The notes under the pieces are model-generated. The model did not search any database. It was not told the DNA's origin and saw only the letters and a program-made list of their open reading frames with translations. A stretch of DNA of 64,000 nt from Microbacterium sp. APC 3901 (GTDB lineage: Bacteria > Actinomycetota > Actinomycetes > Actinomycetales > Microbacteriaceae): assembly GCF_030407765.1 (NCBI RefSeq), contig NZ_JASDCU010000001.1, positions 1 to 64,000 of the forward strand, in the 5' to 3' direction. The translations under genes and the position numbers were made by a program. Each line of letters starts with the position of its first letter. Position 1 is the first letter of the stretch. Below are positions 50,373 through 58,447 of this stretch, piece after piece.

Positions 50373-50398
50373 CCGGATCGGGCATGACCGGATCGGGC
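50369..50398 (+). repeat. Duplicated start region, two 15-bp units
   Basis: ATGACCGGATCGGGC occurs twice in tandem (50369-50383, 50384-50398), giving two in-frame ATG codons at the head of the DUF6716 gene. Confidence 0.95.
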
Positions 50399-51775
50399 GC
50401 TCTGCGAGTCGTCGCGATCGCCGACGCCGACTCCTTCGTGAAGTGGTCGGCGTCGCTGCTCGGCGGTGTGCCCGGCATCCGTCCGCATCTGCTGCTGGTG
50501 CAGACCCCGCTGACCGCGAGCATCGATCAGCAACGCACGGCGCTGGCCGGCACCGGGATGCTGTCGGGCGACGTCACCCGCATCGGCTTCGCTCAGGCGG
50601 CCGCGTGGCTCGAGGGGCAACGGCCCGACGTGGTCCTGCTCGCCGGACGAGGGCCGTTCGTGCGCCTGATGGGACGCCTGATCGACGCACTCTCGCACCG
50701 CCCGGTGGTCGTCGCGGGGCTGCCGGGAATGGCGATCCCCGCTCAGCGCGGCGCCCTGGAGTACCGCAGGCACGCCGACCTGCTCGTCGTGCATTCCCAT
50801 CGCGAGGAGCGCGCGTTCGCCGAACTGGGCCGCCGCATCGGCGTGCAGGTGCCGACGGCACTGGCCACGCTGCCGTTCGCCCGATCCCGATCGCGGATGC
50901 TCGCCGCTGACCGGGCGCGCGTGCTCGGGGCCGACGCGGGTCATCCGGCAGGCACCCTCATCGCCGAACGCCCGGCCGCTCCGAGCGCGGTGCGGATGCC
51001 GGCGACCGACATCGTGTTCGCGGCGCAGGCGCTGGTGCCGGTCGGTCGGGACGAACGCGCCGAGATCGCCGCGACCCTCGTCAGGGCGGCCGAGGCCGAT
51101 CCGAGTCGTCGAGTCGTCGTCAAGCTGCGCTCGCGTCCGGGGGAGTCCGAGACCCACCTCGAGCGCGATCCGTATCTCGAGCTGCTGCCTGCCCGGCGCC
51201 CCGACAACCTCGTGGTCTCGTACTCCTCGATGGCCGCCGCGCTGTCGACGGCGGCCGGACTCGTCACCGTCAGTTCGACCGCGGCCGTCGAGGCCGTAGC
51301 GCTCGGCGTGCCCGTGATCGCGCTGGATTCCTTCGGCGTGAGCAAGAGCCTGCTCAACACGGTGTTCGTCGGCAGCGGCCTGCTCGGCGGACGCAACGAG
51401 GTCGTGGCCGGTCGATTCCGGCATCCGCATCCTGCCTGGCTGCAGGACAACTACTTCCACCCGGCGGCCGAGTCGACGTGGTGGAACCATGTCGAGCATC
51501 TCGTCGCCCTGCGCAGAGCCGGCGCTCTGCCGGCGAAGCTCGTGCCCCCAGCGCGAGGTGGAGCGATGCACGAGGCATGGCACCGCGCGAGTGTGCTCGG
51601 CTCGAAGGATCGCACGCTCGGCGGCAGCGCTGCTCTCGCCCTGGGCGTGCCGGCGACGACCCTGCTCGCGGCGCTGCGGCGCGGGCGCTCGTCCGGCGAT
51701 GGGGCGACCTGGGCTGACGCGAGCACCGACTTCACGCTCGAGCCGAACCCGTTCCACGACTCGATCCGGCGCTGA
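50369..51775 (+). CDS. DUF6716-type putative glycosyltransferase
   Basis: A protein of 468 residues in the same broad GT-B class as the polysialyltransferase-like protein, matching the DUF6716 group. LRVVAIADADSFVKWSASLL is the N-terminal Rossmann strand; SSTAAVEAVALGVPVIALD near residue 300 is the donor-binding loop; WWNHVEHLVAL closes the core. The first 10 residues are a direct duplication, MTGSGMTGSG, from two copies of a 15-bp unit, so either ATG could be used. It overlaps neuB by four bases. It may add the nonulosonic acid or a second sugar. No HTH or membrane segment. Confidence 0.8.
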   Translation: MTGSGMTGSGALRVVAIADADSFVKWSASLLGGVPGIRPHLLLVQTPLTASIDQQRTALAGTGMLSGDVTRIGFAQAAAWLEGQRPDVVLLAGRGPFVRLMGRLIDALSHRPVVVAGLPGMAIPAQRGALEYRRHADLLVVHSHREERAFAELGRRIGVQVPTALATLPFARSRSRMLAADRARVLGADAGHPAGTLIAERPAAPSAVRMPATDIVFAAQALVPVGRDERAEIAATLVRAAEADPSRRVVVKLRSRPGESETHLERDPYLELLPARRPDNLVVSYSSMAAALSTAAGLVTVSSTAAVEAVALGVPVIALDSFGVSKSLLNTVFVGSGLLGGRNEVVAGRFRHPHPAWLQDNYFHPAAESTWWNHVEHLVALRRAGALPAKLVPPARGGAMHEAWHRASVLGSKDRTLGGSAALALGVPATTLLAALRRGRSSGDGATWADASTDFTLEPNPFHDSIRR

Positions 51776-51827
51776 TCATGTCCGCCGAAGTCGGCTGCTG
51801 CGGGCGCTCGATGCGCCCGCTCCCGAC

Positions 51828-52763
51828 TCACGCGCGTAGCGGTCCGCGGGCGATGATCGAGGGCGGGTTCGGGTCGTTCCACCGCTGGAAGGTCTGCACC
51901 CACCAGAAAGCCCCGAACAGGATCAGGGCGATCGCCTCGCCGATGAGCACGACGGGCGTCTCGCCGAACGTCTGGCGGAAGAGCACCGCCACCACGAGCA
52001 GCACGAGGTCGGCGATCAGCAGTCCCGCGATCCAGCGGTAGATCGATCGCTGGCGGGGCGTGGGCGGGGTCTCGCCGGGGTCGAGAGGGCCGCCCGCGTA
52101 GAGCACCGGGACCGCCGCGAACACTCCGAAGAACACCAGCGTCACCGCGAAGTGGATGCTGGCCACGGGCCAGAAGTTGAACGGGAAATCCTCGTCGAGG
52201 GCCGGTGCGAAGGCCAGGGCCGTGACCACCGTGGCCGTGACGAGCGCGATCGCCGACACCAGCTCGGCTGACCGGTTCGGGGTGCGCGTCCGGTGACGGA
52301 TCACGGCCATCGTGATCACCACGGCCACCACCGCCACGGCATATACGGCGACACCGGCCTTCGCGCTGCCGACATACCCCGCCGGGATGCAGTCCGTGGT
52401 GACCGGACACGGGATGTGACCGACCGCCCGAGTGTCGGCGAGCCCGGTCGGAACGATCGCGATGAGCGGCGCGAAGACGGCGCACACGTCGAGCAGCGTC
52501 GTCGCGCGGCTGCGACCCGAGAGGGCCAGAAGGACGACGGATGCCGCGATCAGTGCTCCGACGAAGACGTCGCGCGCCGGCGTGTACACCGCATGGCTGA
52601 TCGAGTGGGGCGGGTTCCAGCCGAACGTCAACGGCTCCCACAGGACGACGACGCTCTGCAGCGCGACGGCGACGAGCAGCGTGAAGACGATCAGCACCAG
52701 CGATAGGCGCAGGTAGCGGTGGCTCTTCTGCGGGGTCGTCGCGGGGCTGTCTGCGGCTGCCAT
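51828..52763 (-). CDS. Polytopic membrane protein of unknown function
   Basis: A membrane protein of 311 residues with seven to eight hydrophobic segments; LRLSLVLIVFTLLVAVALQ starts the first. A CPVTTDC pair near residue 115 may form an extracellular disulfide. No known transporter motif is seen. TAGCGT seven bases before the ATG fits a leaderless transcript and supports this start over a longer one. It converges on the sialate locus, 52 bp from its last gene, and is divergent from the tRNA-like element. Confidence 0.75.
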   Translation of the reverse strand: MAAADSPATTPQKSHRYLRLSLVLIVFTLLVAVALQSVVVLWEPLTFGWNPPHSISHAVYTPARDVFVGALIAASVVLLALSGRSRATTLLDVCAVFAPLIAIVPTGLADTRAVGHIPCPVTTDCIPAGYVGSAKAGVAVYAVAVVAVVITMAVIRHRTRTPNRSAELVSAIALVTATVVTALAFAPALDEDFPFNFWPVASIHFAVTLVFFGVFAAVPVLYAGGPLDPGETPPTPRQRSIYRWIAGLLIADLVLLVVAVLFRQTFGETPVVLIGEAIALILFGAFWWVQTFQRWNDPNPPSIIARGPLRA

Positions 52764-52770
52764 GTTCGCG

Positions 52771-52776
52771 ACGCTA
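52771..52776 (-). promoter_or_regulatory. -10 element TAGCGT of the membrane protein gene
   Basis: TAGCGT on the minus strand, seven bases before the ATG at 52763. Confidence 0.45.
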
Positions 52777-52899
52777 CACCGCTCGTCGGACGCCGGCGTG
52801 CGACGCGGCGTGACGGCCCTTGTCATGCGCGGACTCACTCTGTCAATCCCCGCAACGATCCTGGCCTTCCTGTTCACCGCCGGGTAGCGTCATTCCCAT

Positions 52900-52975
52900 C
52901 GCGGCGATCCGGGCGGTCCCGGGCCTCAGCTCATACCTGACGGCGTTGCGGGTTCGACTCCCGCCGTCGCGTCCA
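52900..52975 (+). tRNA. tRNA-like element, anticodon CAU, atypical
   Basis: A 76-base element that ends in CCA and folds as a cloverleaf. The acceptor CGCGGCG pairs with CGTCGCG (one G-U) and the T arm is perfect: GCGGG-TTCGACT-CCCGC. The anticodon arm TCAG-CTCATAC-CTGA gives CAU (Met or, if modified, Ile). The D arm is poor: CCGG-GCGGTC-CCGG with a short loop, base 8 is A instead of U, and the outer anticodon pair is C-C. So it may be a divergent tRNA, a decayed tRNA or a tRNA-shaped integration target. It stands alone, between divergent and convergent protein genes. Confidence 0.5.
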
Positions 52976-53055
52976 CTTGTTCGGGCTCGGAACTCCTGAT
53001 CCTCCGTCTGGCATCGCGAGCAGACCGGGGATGCTCACCCGGGACTCGCTTGCGG

Positions 53056-54249
53056 TCAGCCCCCTGAGCGGCGACCGCGCCGCAGACGTTCGACGGTCTC
53101 GCCCGCCGCGACACCGACGAGAACGACCGCGGTCGTGATCGACAGGGTGAGGACGTCGACGATGACCCCGGCGAACCCGACACCGGCGAGCACGATGAGA
53201 GCCACCAGACCGATCATCTGAGCTCGCGCCCAGCGCCCTTCGAGCACGCGGCGGAACAGCGCCGTGCCGGCGAGGAAGAGGGTCGGTGCGCCGACGACCA
53301 CGACTGTCGCGGCGAGGCCGTGCTGGTGCGGAAGCGCGAGCATCTCCTTGTCGCCCACGCTCAGGAGCACGATGCCGGCGATGATCGGAAGATGCACCCA
53401 GGTGTAGACGGTGCGGGCGAGGCGGGCCGGTTGGTCCGACGCCTCGATCGCCTCGGCGCCGATGCGTTCACCGTGATCGAAATAGATCCACCAGGTCGCC
53501 GCCGCGGCGACGAACGCCGTCATCATCGCAGCGATCGATGCGACCGACGACTCCTTGTCGACGAACGCGAAGCCGGTCACCAGCAGGCCTTCACCGAGCG
53601 CGATGAGCACGAAGAGGGACGTGCGCTCGGCGATGTGCGGACCGGAGAGATCCCAGGAGCGCAGCAGGACCTTCCCCTGTCCGGGGACCGGAAAACCGAG
53701 CACTGTGCCCAGCAGTTCGAGTGCCAGCGCGGCGGCCCACAACGGCAGCTGCCACCCGAGGGGCATCAGGGCGCCGGCGATCCACAACGCGCCTCCGGCG
53801 ACCGTCCAGCACAGGATGAGCGAGAAATCGCGCGCCACCCGCCGGTCGTGACGGGCTGTCGCCCACACGATGAAGACCGTGCGTCCGACCTGGAGGACGA
53901 CGTAGGCGATCGCGAACGCCCACGCTCGATCGCCGAACGCCTCGGCGATCGAGACGCTCATCACGAGCGCCACGAAGGCCAGCGCGATCACCGCTGCGCG
54001 CACGGGGAGCTTCTCGGGGTCGAGCCAATTGGTCACCCAGGTGGTCGACACCCATGCCCACCACAGCGCGCACACCATGATGACCCCCTCGAAGGCGCCC
54101 AGCGGCGTCTGATTCTCGTAGAGGTAGGCGGACAGCTGCGTCAACGCGAGGACGAACAGGAGGTCGAAGAACAGCTCGACATACGTCACTCGATCCGCGC
54201 GCGGAGTGTCCGTGGGGCGCAGCACGTCGCGGGCCATCCCGAATGCCAT
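53056..54249 (-). CDS. ltrA: Low-temperature-requirement protein A family
   Basis: A membrane protein of 397 residues with about 11 hydrophobic segments. VTYVELFFDLLFVLALTQLS near the N-terminus and ERTSLFVLIALGEGLLVTG in the middle are the LtrA signatures; IYFDHGERIG is another conserved loop. LtrA was named for cold-sensitive growth in Listeria; its activity is unknown. The gene ends 81 bp from the tRNA-like element. Confidence 0.9.
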   Translation of the reverse strand: MAFGMARDVLRPTDTPRADRVTYVELFFDLLFVLALTQLSAYLYENQTPLGAFEGVIMVCALWWAWVSTTWVTNWLDPEKLPVRAAVIALAFVALVMSVSIAEAFGDRAWAFAIAYVVLQVGRTVFIVWATARHDRRVARDFSLILCWTVAGGALWIAGALMPLGWQLPLWAAALALELLGTVLGFPVPGQGKVLLRSWDLSGPHIAERTSLFVLIALGEGLLVTGFAFVDKESSVASIAAMMTAFVAAAATWWIYFDHGERIGAEAIEASDQPARLARTVYTWVHLPIIAGIVLLSVGDKEMLALPHQHGLAATVVVVGAPTLFLAGTALFRRVLEGRWARAQMIGLVALIVLAGVGFAGVIVDVLTLSITTAVVLVGVAAGETVERLRRGRRSGG

Positions 54250-54301
54250 GCCACCATCCTGGCATCGCCGACTGAGACACCACCATTACGAGAACGTAGG
54301 A

Positions 54302-56027
54302 CTACCCCGCCTGTGCCAGCCAGAAGCTGCGATAGAGCCCCTCTTCGGCGAGCAGCTCGTCGTGGGTGCCGCGCTGGACCGCACGACCGTCGGCGAAGAC
54401 GACGATCTGCTCGGCGGTCGACACCGGTTCGAGGCGGTGCGCGATCAACACGCTGGTGCGGTCCCGCCGCAGCACTCTGATCGCGTCCTCGACGGCGTCG
54501 CGATGGTGCAGGCCGACATCGGCCGTGGCCTCGTCGAGGATCACCACGGCGGGATCCGCCAGCAGCGCCCGCGCGATCGCCAGCTGCTGGACGCGCCCCT
54601 CATCGAGAGACGCACCCGCATCGGCGGATTCGAGAGACCCGACCGCCCACTCCGCACCGACCGCCACCAGCACTGCGGCCATCTCGTCCGCGCTCGCGTC
54701 GGGCGCGACGAGGCGCAGGTTGTCTGCGATCGTGCCGCGGAACTGATGCAGTTTCCTGCGACACGTAGTACGGGGGCGTCGTGTGGGGCTCGACGCGCAC
54801 GCCGCCGGAGGTCGGCGGGTGGTGCCCGGCGATGACCCGCGCGAGCGTGCTCTTGCCTGAGCCCGAGGACCCGACGAGCGCGGTCGTCGTGCCCGGTTCG
54901 ATGCGCAGCGTGACACCGCTGATGCCACGCCCGCTCGTCGGGTACCGCTAACCGACGTCGTGCAGGTCGATTCCCGCGGGCGTCGCGCGACTCGTCCGAT
55001 CCGGAGAGCTGGTCACCGTCGCGGACTTCGCCGGCGCCAGGTCGATCACACCGACGAGCCGCGCGAGTCCGATCGCCGCGCGCTGGATGTCGTCGAGGCC
55101 GAAGATGAGCTGGCCGACCGGATCGAACAGCCGGTGGAACAGCAGAGCCGCCGTCGTGACCATGCCGACGGTGATCGCGCCGTTCGCCTGCAGCACGAAC
55201 CCGGCGGCGAGGATCGCGCCGAGGCCGACCAGCTCTCCGCCGTTGATCCAGCCGAACAGACGGTTGCGCACGCGTGCGCCCTCGATCTGCATCCGGATCG
55301 AATCCTCCGCGCGCGTGCTGACACGCTGCAGGGCGCGGTCCTGCTCATTGAGGGCGGTGAGGGTCTCGATGCCCTCCACAGCCTCGAGCACGGCCTGGCT
55401 GCGCGCGGCCTCGCGCACCCGAACCTCGCGGAACACCACGCGCGAGCGCCGCAGGAACGCACGGGTGCCGAGCACGTAGAACGGCACGCTCGCGATCCCC
55501 GCGAGCGCGAGCCACGGATCGAGGGCGGTCAGAGCGACCAGGGAGACTCCTATCGCGAAGCCCGCCGACAGCAGCACGGGCATCACATCGCCGCCGGCTT
55601 CGGCCACCGCGTCGACGTCACCCGTGACCCGGGAGAGCAGGTCGGCGGTCTCTCCGTCGTCGATCGTGCTCATCGGCAGACGCATCGCCGACGCGAACAC
55701 GTCTTCGCGCAGATCGGCCAGCACGTCCTGCACCAGCCCCGTCAGCACGCGCGCGGCCCACAGCATCACCAGCGCGGCGGCGACCGCCCCGGCTCCGGCG
55801 CCGGCCACCCATCCGACGATGACCGCGATGCCCGCGTCGGTCGAGACGGCGTCGACGATTCGGCCGAGACACGCGGGCAGCACCACGCCCAGAGCGGATG
55901 CCAGGAGGAAGAGCGCCGCTGTGCCCGCCGATCGCCGTCGTCGGCGGCGCAGCAGCATCCTGATGACGACGAGCACCCTGGTGCCTGTCGCGATCGGCAG
56001 AAGCGGAGTCGGAGCGTCAGTGGTCAT
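54302..56027 (-). pseudogene. ABC exporter half, broken by a stop codon and a frameshift
   Basis: The first 359 codons encode a complete six-helix exporter membrane domain. It ends at an in-frame TAG (54950-54948) in DLHDVG-stop-RYP where a Tyr is expected. In the same frame the nucleotide-binding domain goes on, with Walker A VGSSGSGKST, up to YYVSQE. There an extra A in the AAA run (54752-54754 on the plus strand) shifts the frame; the rest continues as HQFRGTIADNLRL, LDEGRVQQLAIARAL, ILDEATADVG and AHRLEPV to a normal end. Its signature (LDEGR) was already degenerate. It overlaps the upstream partner by 11 bases. Two separate lesions make it a pseudogene. Confidence 0.85.
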
Positions 56028-57753
56028 GGCGGGCTTCCGGTCCGTTCTCCGAGAGGTCGACGACCCGGTCGCATGCGGCGAGCAGAGTAGGCGAGGTGCT
56101 GATCACGATGGCGGTCCGGTCGAGCTCCGAGAGGGCCCGGGCGATGTGCGCCTCGGTGATCGCATCGACGGCCGAGGTCGGCTCATCGAGCACCACGACG
56201 TCGGCGTCGGTGTGCAGTGCTCGTGCGATTCCGATGCGCTGGCGCTGCCCACCCGAGAGCCGTCGGCCCGACTCGCCGACCTGCGCGTGCCAGCCGCCGG
56301 CTTCGGCGATCGTGTCGTGCAGCGCAGCCGCCCCGATGAGCTCGGGCTGCGGATCGTCGGTGCTTCCGTGCCCGCGCACAGCTTCACGCAGCGTGCCGGT
56401 CACGACGGTGTGGCGGTGCGGCAGTGCGACGACACGTCGGCGGTAGTCCGCGGCGTCCAGGTCCCGCAGATCATGCAGAGCGCCGTCGATCGAGACCGCG
56501 ACCCTGCCTCGCTCGGGGGGGATCCGCAGGCCGAGCAGGCGCGAGAGAGCACGCGCCGTGTCGCTGTCGGAGGGGCGGATGCCGAGCAGTTCGCCGGTGC
56601 GCACTTCGATGCGCTCGGAACCGTCGGTGCCAGGGCGGAAGACCAGTGCGACCCCGTTCGCGGGTCGGTCCGCGGCCTCGCGCTCGCCGTCGACCGGCGC
56701 CGCCGGGGGAGCGTCGAGCAGGTCGTCGGCGTTGATCATCTCGGCGAGGCGCTTCGCCGAGGCGAGCTTGTGGATCCAGTTCGACGGGAACGAGCCGGCG
56801 TGAGCGAGGGATCCGCTGAGGAACTGCGCGAGGCCGAGCACCGTCACCAGCTCGCCGATGCTGATCTCGCCCTCGGCGGCGAACCAGGCCGACAGTCCCG
56901 CGAGCGCGGTGGTGGCCGCCGCGGCGAGCAGCGAGCTCACGGCCTCGTATGACGCGAGCGATCGTCCGGCGGCGGTCGCGGCGATGCGGCTCGCGTCGCT
57001 CGCCGCGACATAGCGCCGCACCGCCTCCTCGCGGGCTCCGATGCCGACGAGCACGCGGAACCCCGCCATGAAGTCGGCGGCGACGGCACCGGCCTCGGTC
57101 GCCGCATGCTGCTCCACCGAGCCACGACGTTCGAGCGGGCGGGAGACCATCCGCATCACCCACATCATCGCGGCGGTCGACGCGAAGACGACGAGCGTCG
57201 CGATCGGCGAGATCACCAGCATCGCGAGCGCCGCGCCGATGATCGCAGCGATCGTCGCGCACTGCTGAGCGACCGACCACGCGACCCCCGCGACCCGATA
57301 GGTGTCGGAGGTGACGAAGGTCAGCGCCTCACCCGGGGTCACGGCTCGTCGAGAGAGGCGGGGGCGCAGCATCCGCGACAGGGTGAGGTGCCGGAGCGCC
57401 TGCTCGCCGTATCCGTACACGCCGACCATCAGACGGGAGGCCGCCTGATAGCTCGCGGTCAGCAGCAGGAACGTGCCGGCCAGCACGCCGAGCCAGATCG
57501 CGAGCGCCAGGGGATCGGACGGCAGCACGGCGCGGTCGATCGTGGCGCCGATGATCACGGGGATCGTGGCCTCAGCGAGGGAATGGGCGACGAGCAGCGT
57601 CGTCGCCGCAGTCAGGGTGAGCCCTCGGCCCTGCGAGGTGAGCGCGATCGCGAAGAGCCTCCGGGGAGTGAACGTCATGGCGTACGCCGTCCGAGCGGCA
57701 GCACGAGCGCCCCACTTCGCCGAGTCTTCGAGGCGCGCAGAAGCGTACGTCAT
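56017..57753 (-). CDS. ABC exporter half with degenerate Walker A
   Basis: A membrane-domain plus ATPase fusion of 578 residues (six hydrophobic segments, about 30-320). The ATPase has a canonical signature RLSGGQRQRIGIARAL and Walker B VVVLDEPTSAVD, but the P-loop position reads LLGIRPSDSDTA, without Gly-Lys-Ser/Thr. In heterodimeric exporters the active site combines Walker A of one half with the signature of the other. Here the partner's Walker A was the intact one, so this protein alone should not hydrolyse ATP. The partner gene downstream is broken. The exported substrate is unknown; the gene itself is intact. Confidence 0.85.
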   Translation of the reverse strand: MTYASARLEDSAKWGARAAARTAYAMTFTPRRLFAIALTSQGRGLTLTAATTLLVAHSLAEATIPVIIGATIDRAVLPSDPLALAIWLGVLAGTFLLLTASYQAASRLMVGVYGYGEQALRHLTLSRMLRPRLSRRAVTPGEALTFVTSDTYRVAGVAWSVAQQCATIAAIIGAALAMLVISPIATLVVFASTAAMMWVMRMVSRPLERRGSVEQHAATEAGAVAADFMAGFRVLVGIGAREEAVRRYVAASDASRIAATAAGRSLASYEAVSSLLAAAATTALAGLSAWFAAEGEISIGELVTVLGLAQFLSGSLAHAGSFPSNWIHKLASAKRLAEMINADDLLDAPPAAPVDGEREAADRPANGVALVFRPGTDGSERIEVRTGELLGIRPSDSDTARALSRLLGLRIPPERGRVAVSIDGALHDLRDLDAADYRRRVVALPHRHTVVTGTLREAVRGHGSTDDPQPELIGAAALHDTIAEAGGWHAQVGESGRRLSGGQRQRIGIARALHTDADVVVLDEPTSAVDAITEAHIARALSELDRTAIVISTSPTLLAACDRVVDLSENGPEARHDH

Positions 57754-57997
57754 GACTTCCTTCAGAGAGACGGGGAGGGTATGTCGCGTCCGTGCCGCGT
57801 GGAGTCAAGTAAGCAAGACCTGACTCATCGATGCTAGAACGCGGGGGTGCCCTGGAGTGTTGACCGGCAGACGACGTGTGTCGTGGACCAGCCGGTTTCC
57901 GGGGCTCGGCACCCTGCTCCGCGTCATGGCCCCAGCGGCGGTTCCTGTCGACGATCCGGGCTTCGATCAGAGCACCGCACCGGGGGATGATGGATGC
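57754..57997. other. Intergenic region between divergent ABC and ArfB-like genes
   Basis: 244 bp with no convincing gene and no strong dyad. It must hold both promoters. Confidence 0.45.
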
Positions 57998-58438
57998 ATG
58001 CCCACCCCTCATCGCCCCGGTCTGCGGATCTCGGCCGGTCTCACGATCCCCGAGGCCGAGCTGTCGTGGCGCTTCTCGCGCTCGTCGGGTCCGGGTGGGC
58101 AGGGCGTGAACACGGCGGATTCCCGAGTGGAGCTGGTCTGGGATGCTGCGAGCAGCACCGCTCTCTCGCCGCACCAGCGCGAGCGTCTGCTCGAGCGGCT
58201 GAGCGGCCGGCTGGTGCACGGGGTGCTGACGATCGCCGCCTCCGAGCACCGCGCGCAGCTGCGCAACCGCGATGCGGCGCGAGAGCGGCTGGCGGCGCTC
58301 GTCGCAGAGGCGCTGCGTCCGCCCGCGCCGACCCGCCGCCCGACCAGGCCGAGCCGCGGGTCGAAGGAGCGGCGGCTGACGGCCAAGAAGCAGCGCACCG
58401 ACGTCAAGAGGCTGCGTAAGCCGCCACGAGACGGCTGA
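57998..58438 (+). CDS. arfB: ArfB/ICT1-type ribosome-rescue hydrolase
   Basis: A peptidyl-tRNA hydrolase of 146 residues that frees ribosomes stalled on broken messages. The RF1-like domain has the catalytic GGQ in SSGPGGQGVNTADSRVEL. The C-terminal 45 residues are basic and disordered (TRRPTRPSRGSKERRL and TAKKQRTDVKRL), as needed to enter the empty mRNA channel. There is no codon-recognition domain. The ATG is chosen because MPTPHRPGLRI precedes the conserved ISAGLTIPE strand. It converges on the next gene with a 9-bp gap. Confidence 0.92.
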   Translation: MPTPHRPGLRISAGLTIPEAELSWRFSRSSGPGGQGVNTADSRVELVWDAASSTALSPHQRERLLERLSGRLVHGVLTIAASEHRAQLRNRDAARERLAALVAEALRPPAPTRRPTRPSRGSKERRLTAKKQRTDVKRLRKPPRDG

Positions 58439-58447
58439 CGAGCGTCG

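Noticed and set aside
54960-56090. 376-codon plus-strand open frame
   Set aside because: Antisense to the ABC exporter membrane domain and rich in Arg/Glu/His; no motif.
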